Shown: in pieces, positions 17,641 to 26,848 of the stretch
Numbering within the stretch: position 1 is the first letter of the stretch
How the letters are laid out: each line of letters opens with the position of its first letter
Assembly: GCF_008704995.1 (NCBI RefSeq)
Contig: NZ_CP023747.1
Span: 3,250,501 to 3,314,500, forward strand
DNA length: 64,000 nucleotides
Direction: 5' to 3'
Source of the DNA: Streptomyces nodosus
GTDB lineage: Bacteria; Actinomycetota; Actinomycetes; Streptomycetales; Streptomycetaceae
Notes under the pieces: model-generated
Told to the model about the DNA's origin: nothing
The model's input: the letters and a program-made list of their open reading frames with translations, nothing else
The model's database searches: none
Made by a program: the position numbers and the translations under genes

Positions 17641-19380
17641 GTGACCAGTACCGCGTCCTCCACGGACACCCGGCAGGGCCAGGCCACCGCAGAGCAGCAG
17701 CCGTCGTGGCAGCTTCGGCTGCGCCACTTCGGATACACGGCGCCGCCGATCATCGAGGTCCGCGACCGGCTGGTGCCGCCGTACGCCGAGCCCGCTCCCC
17801 GTCTGTGGGCGGCGATCGGTCTGCGCCAGGAGATCGGCGACCGCATCGCCCGCTGGTCGGCGTGGGGCGGCCCGCTGCTGGTGACGCTGATGGCGGGGCT
17901 GATGCGGTTCTGGAACCTGGGCAGCCCCCGGGCGGTGATATTCGACGAGACGTACTACGCCAAGGACGCATGGGCGCTCGTCCACAACGGGTTCGAGTCG
18001 AACTGGGCCAAGGACGCCAACGAGCTGATCCTCCAGAACCACGGCCAGGTGCCGATCCCCACGGACGCCGCCTATGTGGTCCATCCCCCGGTCGGCAAGT
18101 ATGTGATCGGGCTCGGTGAACTGATCTTCGGGTTCAACCCGTTCGGCTGGCGCTTCATGACGGCGCTGCTCGGCACGCTCGCGGTGCTGCTGCTGTGCCG
18201 CATCGGCCGCCGGCTGTTCCGCTCGACCTTCCTGGGCTGTCTGGCCGGTGCGCTGCTGGCGGTGGACGGGCTGCAGTTCGTGATGAGCCGCACCTCGCTC
18301 CTCGACGGTGTGCTGGAGTTCTTCGTGCTGGCGGCCTTCGGCTGTCTGCTGGTCGACCGGGACCGGGCGCGCGCCCGGCTGGCGGCGGCGCTCCCGGTGG
18401 ACACGGACGGCCGGACGCGCCCCGACCCCCATCGCGCCGAGACCACCCGCCTGGGCCTCCGCCCCTGGCGCTGGGCGGCGGGTCTGATGCTCGGTCTCGC
18501 CATCGGCACCAAGTGGAACGGCCTCTACGTCCTGGCCGCGTTCTGTGTGATGGCCGTCCTGTGGGACGTGGGCGCACGCCGGGTGGCGGGCGCGCCCCGC
18601 CCGTATCTGACGGTCCTCAAGCGGGACCTGGGCCTCGCCTTCCTCTCCACGGTCCCGATCGCGGTGGCGACCTATCTGCTCTCCTGGACGGGCTGGCTCC
18701 TCTCCCCCACCGACGGCTCCGGCGGCTACTTCCGCGACTGGGCCCTGAAGGACGGCAAGGGCGGCGACTGGACGTTCCTGCCCGACTGGATGCGCAGCCT
18801 GTGGCACTACGAGTACGTGGTCTACAAGTTCCATGTCGGCCTGTCGTCCCCGCACACCTATCAGTCCAACCCGTGGAGCTGGCTGGTGGCGGGCCGCCCG
18901 GTCTCGTACTTCTACGAGTCCCCGGCCCCCGGCCGGGACGGCTGCCCCGCGGACGCGGGCGGCAAGTGCGCCCGCGAGGTCCTCGCGCTCGGCACCCCGC
19001 TGCTGTGGTGGGCGGCCTGCTTCGCGCTCCTGTACGTCCTGTGGCGGTGGGCGTTCCGCCGCGACTGGCGGGCGGGCGCGATCGCCTGCGGTGTCGCGGC
19101 CGGCTATCTGCCCTGGTTCCTGTACCAGGAGCGCACGATCTTCTACTTCTACGCCGTGGTCTTCGTGCCGTTCCTGTGTCTGGCGGTGGCCATGATGATC
19201 GGCGCCGTCCTCGGCCCGCCCGGCTCGGACGAACGCCGCCGGGTGGTGGGCGCGGCGGGCGCGGGCGTCCTGGTCCTGCTGATCGCCTGGAACTTCATCT
19301 ACTTCTGGCCCCTGTACACGGGCACCGCCATCCCGATCGACTCGTGGCGGTCCCGGATGTGGCTGGACACCTGGGTCTAG
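17641..19380 (+). CDS. pmt: Dolichyl-phosphate-mannose--protein mannosyltransferase (GT39)
   Basis: Polytopic membrane enzyme that transfers mannose from polyprenyl-phosphate-mannose to Ser/Thr of exported proteins during Sec translocation. The 579 residues have a cytoplasmic head (1-75), a first span around 78-95, and then the PMT signature AVIFDETYYAKDAW with the D102-E103 pair expected in the catalytic first loop. About ten further hydrophobic segments follow, along with the C-terminal PMT_4TMC block (WAACFALLYVLWRW, YLPWFLYQERTIFYFYAVVF). The GTG at 17641 is the likely start. A perfect 14-bp hairpin ends the gene. It is divergent from rsmI. Confidence 0.94.
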   Translation: MTSTASSTDTRQGQATAEQQPSWQLRLRHFGYTAPPIIEVRDRLVPPYAEPAPRLWAAIGLRQEIGDRIARWSAWGGPLLVTLMAGLMRFWNLGSPRAVIFDETYYAKDAWALVHNGFESNWAKDANELILQNHGQVPIPTDAAYVVHPPVGKYVIGLGELIFGFNPFGWRFMTALLGTLAVLLLCRIGRRLFRSTFLGCLAGALLAVDGLQFVMSRTSLLDGVLEFFVLAAFGCLLVDRDRARARLAAALPVDTDGRTRPDPHRAETTRLGLRPWRWAAGLMLGLAIGTKWNGLYVLAAFCVMAVLWDVGARRVAGAPRPYLTVLKRDLGLAFLSTVPIAVATYLLSWTGWLLSPTDGSGGYFRDWALKDGKGGDWTFLPDWMRSLWHYEYVVYKFHVGLSSPHTYQSNPWSWLVAGRPVSYFYESPAPGRDGCPADAGGKCAREVLALGTPLLWWAACFALLYVLWRWAFRRDWRAGAIACGVAAGYLPWFLYQERTIFYFYAVVFVPFLCLAVAMMIGAVLGPPGSDERRRVVGAAGAGVLVLLIAWNFIYFWPLYTGTAIPIDSWRSRMWLDTWV

Positions 19381-19394
19381 GCGGGCGGACACAG

Positions 19395-19426
19395 CAGGAG
19401 GGCGCGGCGGAATGCCGCGCCCTCCT
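19395..19426. terminator. Perfect bidirectional terminator hairpin
   Basis: CAGGAGGGCGCGGC-ggaat-GCCGCGCCCTCCTG is a perfect 14-bp stem with a 5-nt loop, placed between the convergent stops of pmt (19380) and the DUF4328 gene (19444). It can act for both strands. Confidence 0.85.
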
Positions 19427-19443
19427 GGTCGTTGTCGGGTCCG

Positions 19444-20187
19444 TCAGGACCAGGGTCCGGCCATCGGCGGGAACTGCGCCTGGCGCGCGGCCGCCTTGTC
19501 GAGTTGCATACGGGTCAGCTTCCGTACGAAGAGGAGCGCGAAGACCGCCGCCACCGCGTCGAGGACATCGGAGAACAGCATCATGCCCGCGGCCTGCTTC
19601 AGGTCCTCCACGCCCTCGGCTCTGTCATAGGCGGAGCTCGCGAACCGGCCGACCACGGTGCTCGCCATGAACAGCGCCCACCAGACGTTCACCGGGGTGC
19701 GGTACGGGCGGCGTGCCTCGGCGGCCCCGTCGGTGCTGGCGTTCCACACCTCGCCCGCGACCTTGTACGGCAGCCACATGTTGCCGATCGGCACGAACCA
19801 GGCGCCAATGGCCCAGCCGCTCTTCATCTCGCAGGAGTCGGGCGCGAAGAAGTCGGCGTTCCTGCGCACCTGGTGGAACCAGATGATGAAGACCGCAGCG
19901 GTCGCCAGCAGGAGCGTCAGCTGGAGCACGCCTCCCACCAACTGGAGGTCGTCGGCGCGCGTCAGCTCGGCGTCCGTGGCGGACCCGCCGCTCAGCGTCT
20001 TGTCCATCAGCCGCCACACATTGGCGTCGAAGACGGCGCCGAGCAGGTCCACGCCGACGGTGAGGCCGAAGAGCGCGGTGAGCGCCGTCGCAAGACCCTT
20101 CGGCGACCGGAACGGCGCGACATACGGCGGAAGGTGTCCGGCGGTCGCCGGAGGCGGACCGAACGTGTTCTGTGGAATGTCGGACAT
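19444..20187 (-). CDS. DUF4328 family membrane protein
   Basis: A 247-residue membrane protein. Four hydrophobic segments are visible: ALTALFGLTVGVDLLGAVF, LQLTLLLATAAVFIIWFHQV, VNVWWALFMASTVVGRF and MMLFSDVLDAVAAVFALLFV. The DUF4328 hallmark WAIGAWFVPIGNMWLPYKV lies between the second and third, near a Trp/Pro-rich loop. The N-terminus is a short Pro-rich cytoplasmic stretch. The frame is open to 20358, but ATG 20187 (MSDIPQNTFGPP) is the plausible start. No catalytic motif is seen and the function is unknown. It is divergent from the first PBP gene. Confidence 0.85.
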   Translation of the reverse strand: MSDIPQNTFGPPPATAGHLPPYVAPFRSPKGLATALTALFGLTVGVDLLGAVFDANVWRLMDKTLSGGSATDAELTRADDLQLVGGVLQLTLLLATAAVFIIWFHQVRRNADFFAPDSCEMKSGWAIGAWFVPIGNMWLPYKVAGEVWNASTDGAAEARRPYRTPVNVWWALFMASTVVGRFASSAYDRAEGVEDLKQAAGMMLFSDVLDAVAAVFALLFVRKLTRMQLDKAAARQAQFPPMAGPWS

Positions 20188-20421
20188 GACTGAGCAAGCC
20201 CCCCCATGGGCAGTGAAACTCCCGCCGAGCGGCGGGCCGGAGAGGACGATATGCCAGGCCCTCGGCCCCCGTCCATGCAGTTCAAAGGCCTCGAAGCACA
20301 CCGGAAGTGCCTGGTCCGGATCATGTCTCTGATCACTCTTCGGCCAACAAACGAACACGGCAGCTCCATCGGTCTCCCGGCTCGCCTACAGTGCGAGGCC
20401 TACGGGGAGGGGTGACGCGTC

Positions 20422-22050
20422 ATGCGCAGAGGGGCCAAGGCCGCCATAGTCGGCGGAGTGTTCGCAGCCATGGTGGGAGCCGCCGGCTACGGCGCCTTCA
20501 ATGTGCTGCACGCGCTGGAGGGAGACGCGCTGTCCGGCGGGCCGGCGCCGGTGAAGACCGGGCCGCCGACCGCGAGCGAGATCAAGGAGACCAGCAGCAA
20601 GTTCCTCGCCGCCTGGGCGAAGGGCGACGCGGCCACCGCCGCCTCGTACACCGACAACGAGCAGGACGCGGAGCAGTTGCTGACCGCCTACGGCACCGCC
20701 GCGCACATCACCAAGGTGCACATCGGCGCGGAGGCGCCCAGCGGGGACACGGTGCCGTTCTCCGTGAAGGCGACGGTGTCGTACGAGGGGAAGTCCCAGC
20801 CGCTCGCCTACGACAGCCGGCTGACGATCGTGCGGGGGCTGACCACCGGACGCGCGCTGGTCGACTGGCAGCCGTCCGTGGTCCATCCGGATCTGGAGAA
20901 GGGCGACACGCTCGTCACCGGTGAGGCCGAGACCCCGCCCGTCGAGGCGGTGGACCGCAACGGCACGGTGCTGACCGCGGAGAAGTACCCCTCCCTCGGC
21001 CCGATCCTGGCCACCCTGCGCGAGAGGTACGGCGACACGGCCGGCGGCAAGCCCGGCATCGAACTGTCCGTCAGGCGCGGCGATCCGAACGCCCCCGACA
21101 AGACCCTGCTGACCCTCGGCAAGGGCACCCCCGGCAAGCTGCACACCACGCTCAGCGCGGCCGCGCAGGCGGCGGCCGAGCAGTCGGTGCAGCGCTTCGC
21201 GGAGTCCTCGGTGGTGGCCGTGAAGCCGAGCACGGGTGAGGTGCTCGCGGTCGCCAACCATCGCGCGGACAGCTTCAACGCGGCCTTCGAGGGGCAGTTG
21301 GCGCCCGGCTCCACCATGAAGATCATCACCGCCGCGATGCTGATCGACAACGGTGTCGCCACCATGAACGGCCCGGCCCCCTGCCCGCCCTCGGCCGTGT
21401 GGCAGAGCCAGACCTTCACCAATCTCCAGGGCCTGGCGCCCAATGAGAACGCCTCCCTGGCCAACAGCTTCATGCGCTCGTGCAACACCGCCTTCATCAA
21501 GCTGATCGACGAGAAGCCGCTCACGGACGCCTCGCTCACCACCGAGGCCCAGGAGCGGTTCGGTCTCGGCCAGGACAACTGGAAGACGGGCGTCTCCTCC
21601 TTCGACGGCAGCGTCCCGGCCTCCTCCGGCCCGGACCGCGCGGCGAACGCCATCGGCCAGGGCCAGGTCCAGATGAGCCCGCTGAACATGGCGTCGGTCA
21701 CAGCGACCGCGATCACCGGCACGTTCCGGCAGCCGTATCTGGTCTCGCCCAAGCTCGACAACCGTGAACTGGCCACCGCCAGGGGCCTGTCGTCGGGCAC
21801 CGTCGCCCAGCTGAAGGCGATGATGCGGATGACGGCGGTCCAGGGCACGGCCCAGCCCGCCATGGCGGGTCTCACCGGGGACATCGGGGCGAAGACCGGG
21901 TCCGCGGAGGTGGACGGACAGACAAAGTCCAACAGCTGGTTCACCGGCTACCGGGGCGACATCGCGGCGGCCGCCATGACCCAGGAGGGCGGGCACGGCG
22001 GTGACGCGGCCGGTCCGATCGTCGCAGCTGTGCTACGAACCGGCGGCTGA
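20422..22050 (+). CDS. Penicillin-binding protein, class B-like transpeptidase (copy 1)
   Basis: A peptidoglycan cross-linking transpeptidase, anchored by one span (about 8-30: IVGGVFAAMVGAAGYGAF). An NTF2-like MecA_N-type domain (about 48-165: SSKFLAAWAKGDAATAASYT) precedes the catalytic domain (about 240-540). All three penicilloyl-transferase motifs are intact: S297-T-M-K (PGSTMKIIT), S353-C-N (RSCNTAF) and K491-T-G-S (GAKTGSAEV). The ATG at 20422 follows GGGGAGGGGTGACGCGTC. The MecA_N domain is also found in low-affinity PBPs, but resistance cannot be inferred. A paralogue of the same architecture starts 94 nt downstream. Confidence 0.93.
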   Translation: MRRGAKAAIVGGVFAAMVGAAGYGAFNVLHALEGDALSGGPAPVKTGPPTASEIKETSSKFLAAWAKGDAATAASYTDNEQDAEQLLTAYGTAAHITKVHIGAEAPSGDTVPFSVKATVSYEGKSQPLAYDSRLTIVRGLTTGRALVDWQPSVVHPDLEKGDTLVTGEAETPPVEAVDRNGTVLTAEKYPSLGPILATLRERYGDTAGGKPGIELSVRRGDPNAPDKTLLTLGKGTPGKLHTTLSAAAQAAAEQSVQRFAESSVVAVKPSTGEVLAVANHRADSFNAAFEGQLAPGSTMKIITAAMLIDNGVATMNGPAPCPPSAVWQSQTFTNLQGLAPNENASLANSFMRSCNTAFIKLIDEKPLTDASLTTEAQERFGLGQDNWKTGVSSFDGSVPASSGPDRAANAIGQGQVQMSPLNMASVTATAITGTFRQPYLVSPKLDNRELATARGLSSGTVAQLKAMMRMTAVQGTAQPAMAGLTGDIGAKTGSAEVDGQTKSNSWFTGYRGDIAAAAMTQEGGHGGDAAGPIVAAVLRTGG

Positions 22051-22143
22051 GGTCATCCCTGTCGGTGGGGGACTCTAGGGTGGTGGTTCTCGTTGGGGAG
22101 CGAGGGCACCGGGGGATCTGGGGACTGCGGAGGACAGGGAGCT

Positions 22144-23814
22144 GTGGGCAAGAGAAAGCGCGCCGTCGAGCGTAAGAACAGACAGCCGCTGGTGATCGGG
22201 GGGGTGATCGCCTTTGTCGGTGTGGCAGGTGCGGTCGGCGCCTACGCCCTGCTGGGCGGCGGTGCGGCGGCGGACGACCGTGCGGCGGTCACGAACAGCC
22301 AGAAGCAGGTGAAGACCGGCCCGCTGACGGCGTCCGAGGTCCGCATGGCGACCACGGCGTTCTTCACGGCCTGGCAGCAGGGCGATGTGGCGAAGGCGGC
22401 GGCCGCCACGGACGATTCGGCGGCCGCGACCGAGGTCCTGACCGGGTTCGGTAAGGACGCCCGCATCACGGACGTCGCGGTGACCGGCGGCACTCCGTCC
22501 GGGGCGTCGGTGCCCTTCTCCGTCAAGGCGACGGTGACGTACGAGGACACCAGCAAGCCGCTGGCGTACGAGTCGAAACTGACCGTGATACGCCGGGCCG
22601 AGGACGGTGAGCCGCTGGTGCGCTGGGAGCCCTCGGTGGTGCACCCGGACCTGGCCGAGGGCGACCGGCTGGTGACGGGGGAGGCCGGCACGCCCCCCGT
22701 CAAGGCCCTGGACCGGGACGGCGGCGAGCTCACCACGGCCGCATACCCCTCCCTGGGTTCGGTGCTGGACGGACTGCGCGAGAAGTACGGCAAGCTGTCC
22801 GGCGGCACTGCGGGCATCGAGCTGCGCATCGTGCGGGCACCGGCCGAGAAGGGCACCCAGAAGACGCCCGACAAGACGCTGGTGACGCTGAGCGAGGGCA
22901 CCCCGGGCACCGTGAAGACGACGCTGAGCCCGAAGCTCCAGGCGAAGGCGGAGCAGGAGGTGGCGTCCAGGAAGAAGGCCTCCGTGGTCGTCATGCGCCC
23001 CTCGACGGGCGAGATCCTGGCGGTGGCGAACTCGGGCCACGGCTTCAATGTGGCCTTCCAGGGCTCTCTCGCCCCGGGTTCGACGATGAAGATCGTGACC
23101 TCGACGCTGCTGTTCGAGAAGGGCCTGGCCAAGGCGGACGCACCGCACCCCTGCGCCAAGTATGTGACGTACGGCGGCTGGAAGTTCCAGAACGACAAGA
23201 AGTTCCAGATCAAGAACGGCACCTTCAAGGCGAGCTTCGCGGCGTCCTGCAACACGGCCTTCATCAGCCAGGCGAAGAAGCTTCAGGACGACTCCCTCAC
23301 CAAGACCGCCCAGGAGATCTACGGTCTGGGCCGGAACGACTGGGCGATCGGCGTCCCCACCTTCGACGGTGCGGTCCCGGTGCAGACCGCGGCCCCGATG
23401 GCCGCGTCCCTGATCGGCCAGGGCGGGGTGCGCATGAACCCGCTGAACATGGCCTCCGTGGTCTCGACGGCGAAGACGGGCGTTTTCCACCAGCCCTATC
23501 TGGTCTCGCCGTCGGTGGACAACCGCACCCTGGCGAAGGCGACCCGCACCATGTCGGCGGCCACCCAGGCCCAGTTGAAGGAGGTCCTCCAGTACACCGC
23601 CGCGGCGGGCACGGCCGCCACGGCCATGTCGGGCCTCGGCCCGGACTTCGGTGCGAAGACGGGCTCCGCGGAGGTCGACAACCAGGAGAAGCCCAACGGC
23701 TGGTTCACCGCCTGGAAGGGCGACCTGGCCGCCGCGGGCGTGGTCCAGGAGGGCGGCCACGGCGGCGACACGGCGGGACCGATCGTGGCGGCGCTGCTGC
23801 GGGCCGGCAGCTGA
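22144..23814 (+). CDS. Penicillin-binding protein, class B-like transpeptidase (copy 2)
   Basis: Tandem paralogue of the preceding PBP, 556 residues from GTG 22144 (VGKRKRAVERKNRQPL), with the same plan: a basic cytoplasmic tail, one span (about 17-38: LVIGGVIAFVGVAGAVGAYALL), an NTF2-like domain and the transpeptidase domain. Motifs: S313-T-M-K in PGSTMKIVT, SCN in AASCNTAFI, KTGS in GAKTGSAEV. GGAGGACAGGGAG precedes the GTG; the frame extends upstream to 22093 without a better site. The two copies share long stretches, such as GGVRMNPLNMASVVSTAKTG against GQVQMSPLNMASVTATAITG. Same-strand spacing of 93 nt suggests co-transcription. The proteins are extracytoplasmic and probably work in vegetative or sporulation wall synthesis. 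Confidence 0.92.
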   Translation: MGKRKRAVERKNRQPLVIGGVIAFVGVAGAVGAYALLGGGAAADDRAAVTNSQKQVKTGPLTASEVRMATTAFFTAWQQGDVAKAAAATDDSAAATEVLTGFGKDARITDVAVTGGTPSGASVPFSVKATVTYEDTSKPLAYESKLTVIRRAEDGEPLVRWEPSVVHPDLAEGDRLVTGEAGTPPVKALDRDGGELTTAAYPSLGSVLDGLREKYGKLSGGTAGIELRIVRAPAEKGTQKTPDKTLVTLSEGTPGTVKTTLSPKLQAKAEQEVASRKKASVVVMRPSTGEILAVANSGHGFNVAFQGSLAPGSTMKIVTSTLLFEKGLAKADAPHPCAKYVTYGGWKFQNDKKFQIKNGTFKASFAASCNTAFISQAKKLQDDSLTKTAQEIYGLGRNDWAIGVPTFDGAVPVQTAAPMAASLIGQGGVRMNPLNMASVVSTAKTGVFHQPYLVSPSVDNRTLAKATRTMSAATQAQLKEVLQYTAAAGTAATAMSGLGPDFGAKTGSAEVDNQEKPNGWFTAWKGDLAAAGVVQEGGHGGDTAGPIVAALLRAGS

Positions 23815-23897
23815 CGCGACCGCATGGGCGGCCGGGGGACGGCGACACGCCGTAACCCGGTCGCCCGCGCCGTACACCCGTCGCTAGCGTGACGTTC

Positions 23898-24404
23898 ATG
23901 ACGACGACCCCCGCCGAAGACTCAGCCGCCCACCCCCGGTTCGCCGCGGCCCTCGACGAACTGGGCCTCGGCCGGCTCCGCGCCGAGATCCGCCGCTTCC
24001 CCGACGCGACCCGTACCGCCGCCGAGGCCGCCGCCGCGATCGGGTGCGAACTCGCCCAGATCTGCAAGTCCTTGATCTTCGCGGCCGACGGGGTGCCGGT
24101 GCTGGTGCTGATGGACGGCGCGTCCCGGGTGGATGTGGAGCGCGTCCGGCAGGAACTGGGCGCCGGGAAGGTGACCCGGGCCAGGGCGGAGGTCGTACGG
24201 GAGACCACCGGGTACGCGATCGGTGGCGTACCGCCCTTCGGGCACCGTACGAAGACCCGGGTGCTGGCGGACCGTTCGCTGCTCGACCACGCCGTCGTGT
24301 GGGCTGCGGCGGGCACCCCGCACACCGTGTTCCCGATGGACCCCGAGGCACTCGTCGCCCACGCCGGCGGCACGCTGGTGGACGTGCGCGAGACCTCCTC
24401 GTGA
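23898..24404 (+). CDS. YbaK/EbsC-type aminoacyl-tRNA editing domain protein
   Basis: A 168-residue free-standing prolyl-tRNA-synthetase INS-like domain, expected to deacylate mischarged tRNA such as Cys- or Ala-tRNA(Pro) in the cytoplasm. Family marks: the conserved Lys in LAQICKSLIFAADG, VLVLMDGASRVD, GYAIGGVPPFGH (the GGxxPfGh motif), and VFPMDPEAL near the end. The GTG at 23889 is in frame, but ATG 23898 is the likelier start. The stop overlaps the next gene by 4 nt (GTGA), so the two are coupled. Exact substrate is not determinable. Confidence 0.9.
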   Translation: MTTTPAEDSAAHPRFAAALDELGLGRLRAEIRRFPDATRTAAEAAAAIGCELAQICKSLIFAADGVPVLVLMDGASRVDVERVRQELGAGKVTRARAEVVRETTGYAIGGVPPFGHRTKTRVLADRSLLDHAVVWAAAGTPHTVFPMDPEALVAHAGGTLVDVRETSS

Positions 24405-25246
24405 CGCCGGCCGTCACCGCGGCGGTGCTGCTCGCCGCGGTCACCCACGCCAGTTGGAACGCGATCGCGCACCGCATCACCGACAAGCTGGCCGGCTTCA
24501 CGCTGATCGCGGGCGGCGGGATGCTCATCGGGCTGGCCCTGGTGCCCTTCACGGCCTTCCCGCGGGCGGAGGCCTGGCCGTTCCTGCTGGCCTCGGCGGT
24601 CATCCACATCGCGTACTACGTGCTGTTGATGCGCTCCTTCCGGCTCGGCGACTTCGGGCAGGCGTACCCGATCGCACGCGGCAGCGCGCCCCTGGTGGTC
24701 GCCGTGCTGGCGGCGGTGTTCGCCCATGAGGTGCCGGACGGCTGGGCGCTGGCGGGCATCGTGGTGTCCTGCGCGGGGCTGACCGGGGTGGCGCTGTGGG
24801 GGCTGCGCGGCCGCCGGCCCGACTGGGCGGCCCTCGGCGCCGCGCTGGCGACCGGTCTGACGATCGCCGCGTACACCGTGGTGGACGGCCTCGGCGTACG
24901 GGCGTCGGGGTCCTCGCTCGGCTATATCGGATGGCTGATGGCGGTGCAGGGAGTGGTGATCCCCTCGTTCGCCGCCTACCGGTGGCGGGGCGGCCTGGTG
25001 GGCGCGCTGAAACCGTTCGCGGCGCTCGGCCTGCTGGGCGCGACCCTGTCCGTGTCCGCCTATGCGCTGGTCCTGTGGGCCCAGACCCGGGCCGAACTGG
25101 CCCCGATCGCCGCCCTGCGGGAGTCCTCCATCATCGTCGGCGCGGCCATCGGCGCCCTCTTCTTCAAGGAGCGCTTCGGCACCCCCCGCATCGCCGCCGC
25201 CGGTCTGCTCGTCCTCGGCATAGGTCTGATGCTCCACACCGGCTGA
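24401..25246 (+). CDS. EamA/DMT family transporter
   Basis: A 281-residue inner-membrane protein with ten hydrophobic segments in two repeated five-span halves, the drug/metabolite transporter layout. Examples are AAVLLAAVTHASWNAIAHRI (span 1 with the EamA-type HASWN motif), APLVVAVLAAVFAHE in half one and ESSIIVGAAIGALFFKERFG in half two (the usual Gly/Glu-rich end of an EamA repeat). The GTG start overlaps the stop of the editing-domain gene (GTGA at 24401-24404). Substrate is unknown; amino acid or metabolite export is common in the family. Confidence 0.9.
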   Translation: MTPAVTAAVLLAAVTHASWNAIAHRITDKLAGFTLIAGGGMLIGLALVPFTAFPRAEAWPFLLASAVIHIAYYVLLMRSFRLGDFGQAYPIARGSAPLVVAVLAAVFAHEVPDGWALAGIVVSCAGLTGVALWGLRGRRPDWAALGAALATGLTIAAYTVVDGLGVRASGSSLGYIGWLMAVQGVVIPSFAAYRWRGGLVGALKPFAALGLLGATLSVSAYALVLWAQTRAELAPIAALRESSIIVGAAIGALFFKERFGTPRIAAAGLLVLGIGLMLHTG

Positions 25247-25414
25247 CCCGGCAGGCACCCGGTGAGCGGTGTTCGTCCGGCGGGGAGCGGGGTGGCGCGG
25301 CTACGCTCGGGACAGGCGTGACGGGGACGTCCCGTGCTCTCCGGTTCCGGCCTGGACGGCCGTGCGCGACCCGGGCGGGGCGCCGTTCGTCCCAGGGATC
25401 AGGAAGTCGACGTC

Positions 25415-26305
25415 ATGGCGGACAAGCTCACCGTAAGCGTCCTGGGCACCGGGATCATGGGGGCGGCGATGGCCCGCAGCATCGCCCGTGCCGGACACAC
25501 CGTCCGGGCCTGGAACCGCAGCCGGGCCAAGGCCGAGCCGCTGGCCGCCGACGGCGTACACCTCGCCGGCACGCCCGCCGAGGCCGTACGGGACGCCGCT
25601 GTCGTCCTGACCATGCTGTACGACGGCAGGTCCGTTCTGGAGGTGATGCGGGAGGCCGCCCCCGCGCTGCGTCCCGGCGTCGCCTGGGCGCAGTCGACCA
25701 CCGCGGGCATCGAGGCCACCGGCGAACTGGCCGCCTTCGCCCGCGACCACGGGCTGCTCTTCTTCGACGCCCCGGTGCTCGGTACCCGGGGGCCCGCCGA
25801 GGCCGGGGAGCTGACCGTGCTCGCCGCGGGGCCCGCCGAGGGGCGGCCGGCGGTGACGCCCGTCTTCGACGCGGTGGGCGCCCGCACGGTGTGGACCGGC
25901 GAGGACGGGGCGTCCGCCGCCGCCAGCCGGCTGAAGCTGGTGGCCAACAGCTGGATCCTGGCGGTCACCGCTGCGGCCGGTGAGGTCCTGGCCCTGGCCC
26001 GCGCCCTGGAGGTGGACCCGCAGGAGTTCTTCGGCCTCATCGCCGGCGGCCCGCTCGACATGGGCTATCTGCGGGCCAAGGCCGACGCCGTGCTGAACGG
26101 CGGGCTGACCCCGCCCAGCTTCGCGGTGACCACCGCGGAGAAGGACGCCCGTCTGATCGTCCGGGCCGGTGAGGAGCACGGCTGCCGCCTCGACGTGGCC
26201 GCCGCCACCGCCGAACGCCTGCGCCGCGCCGCCGCCCAGGGCCACGGCGACGAGGACATGGCCGCCGCGTACTTCGCCAGCTTCGACGACGAGCTCCGCT
26301 CCTGA
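25415..26305 (+). CDS. NAD(P)-dependent beta-hydroxyacid dehydrogenase / imine-reductase-type oxidoreductase
   Basis: A 296-residue enzyme of the 3-hydroxyisobutyrate dehydrogenase (HIBADH) superfamily. The N-terminal Rossmann domain starts SVLGTGIMGAAMARSIARAG (GxGxMG) followed by WNRSRAKAEPL; Arg after Asn suggests NADP use. The substrate motif AQSTTAGIEATGEL stands for the usual DxST, and FFDAPVLGTRGPAEAGELTV matches the DAPVSGGxxgA motif. LKLVANSWILAV carries the catalytic Lys. The ATG at 25415 has AGGAAG upstream. The substrate is not clear; homologues reduce beta-hydroxyacids, imines or succinic semialdehyde. Confidence 0.88.
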   Translation: MADKLTVSVLGTGIMGAAMARSIARAGHTVRAWNRSRAKAEPLAADGVHLAGTPAEAVRDAAVVLTMLYDGRSVLEVMREAAPALRPGVAWAQSTTAGIEATGELAAFARDHGLLFFDAPVLGTRGPAEAGELTVLAAGPAEGRPAVTPVFDAVGARTVWTGEDGASAAASRLKLVANSWILAVTAAAGEVLALARALEVDPQEFFGLIAGGPLDMGYLRAKADAVLNGGLTPPSFAVTTAEKDARLIVRAGEEHGCRLDVAAATAERLRRAAAQGHGDEDMAAAYFASFDDELRS

Positions 26306-26396
26306 GCGCCCCGGCACACCCGTGGGCCGTCCCGCACCATGGCGCCGGGGGACGAGGAGGAGCACCCTGGAATCAGTGGTTCCGGAGGTGATCGTC

Positions 26397-26672
26397 ATGA
26401 TGCACACCACAGTCGGATGGCATGTGGAACTGGAATTCGAGGAGGACGAGGAACGGACCCGGGCGGCGGCACTGGTGCGGCTCCCCGACGGGAACGAGGT
26501 GCGGTCCCACGGGTACGCCAGCCGCCACCACTCCGATGCGAATCAGCCCCGGGTCGGGGAGGAGATCGCGGGCGCACGGGCCCTGAACGATCTCGCGTTC
26601 CGGCTGCTCGGCAAGGCGCACAGCGAGATCGACGAGGCGTCGGGGAGAACGTCGCGTCCGCTGACGCACTGA
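26397..26672 (+). CDS. DUF1876 domain protein
   Basis: A small 91-residue acidic protein, MMHTTVGWHVELEFEEDEER then AAALVRLPDGNEVRSHG. It matches the DUF1876 (dsRBD-like fold) family common in Actinobacteria: a W-x-V-x-L-x-F-x-E-D start, a central R-H-H-S-D block and an AxALNDLAF helix. GGAGG lies 8 nt before the ATG. Function is unknown. It stands alone between two differently oriented units. Confidence 0.85.
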   Translation: MMHTTVGWHVELEFEEDEERTRAAALVRLPDGNEVRSHGYASRHHSDANQPRVGEEIAGARALNDLAFRLLGKAHSEIDEASGRTSRPLTH

Positions 26673-26705
26673 AGGCCGGGCCGGGGCCCCGGTCGGGGGC
26701 CGGGG

Positions 26706-26738
26706 AATGATGTCGGAATGACGTCGGAATGATGTCGG
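26706..26738. repeat. 11-bp tandem repeat, three copies
   Basis: GAATGATGTCG-GAATGACGTCG-GAATGATGTCG: three head-to-tail 11-bp units with one substitution, in the gap after the DUF1876 gene. No function assigned. Confidence 0.8.
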
Positions 26739-26848
26739 CGCTGCCGGTGCGCCGGGCCGGTGCACCGGCGGCGTCTTCGCCTGTCGCAGCCGTCGGCCAC
26801 GGGCCCGTGGAGGGCGACGGCCGTGCGGCCCGGGCTACGACCCCACGG

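Noticed and set aside
16645..19392. 915-codon reading frame joining rsmI with sequence opposite pmt
   Set aside because: Only the part from GTG 17553 is RsmI-like; the rest is antisense of the mannosyltransferase gene.
20422..23814. Beta-lactam resistance island
   Set aside because: The PBPs lie in core sequence, with no regulator, beta-lactamase or transfer signs. The EstB-like protein at 26849-28012 lacks a signal peptide and a KTG box.
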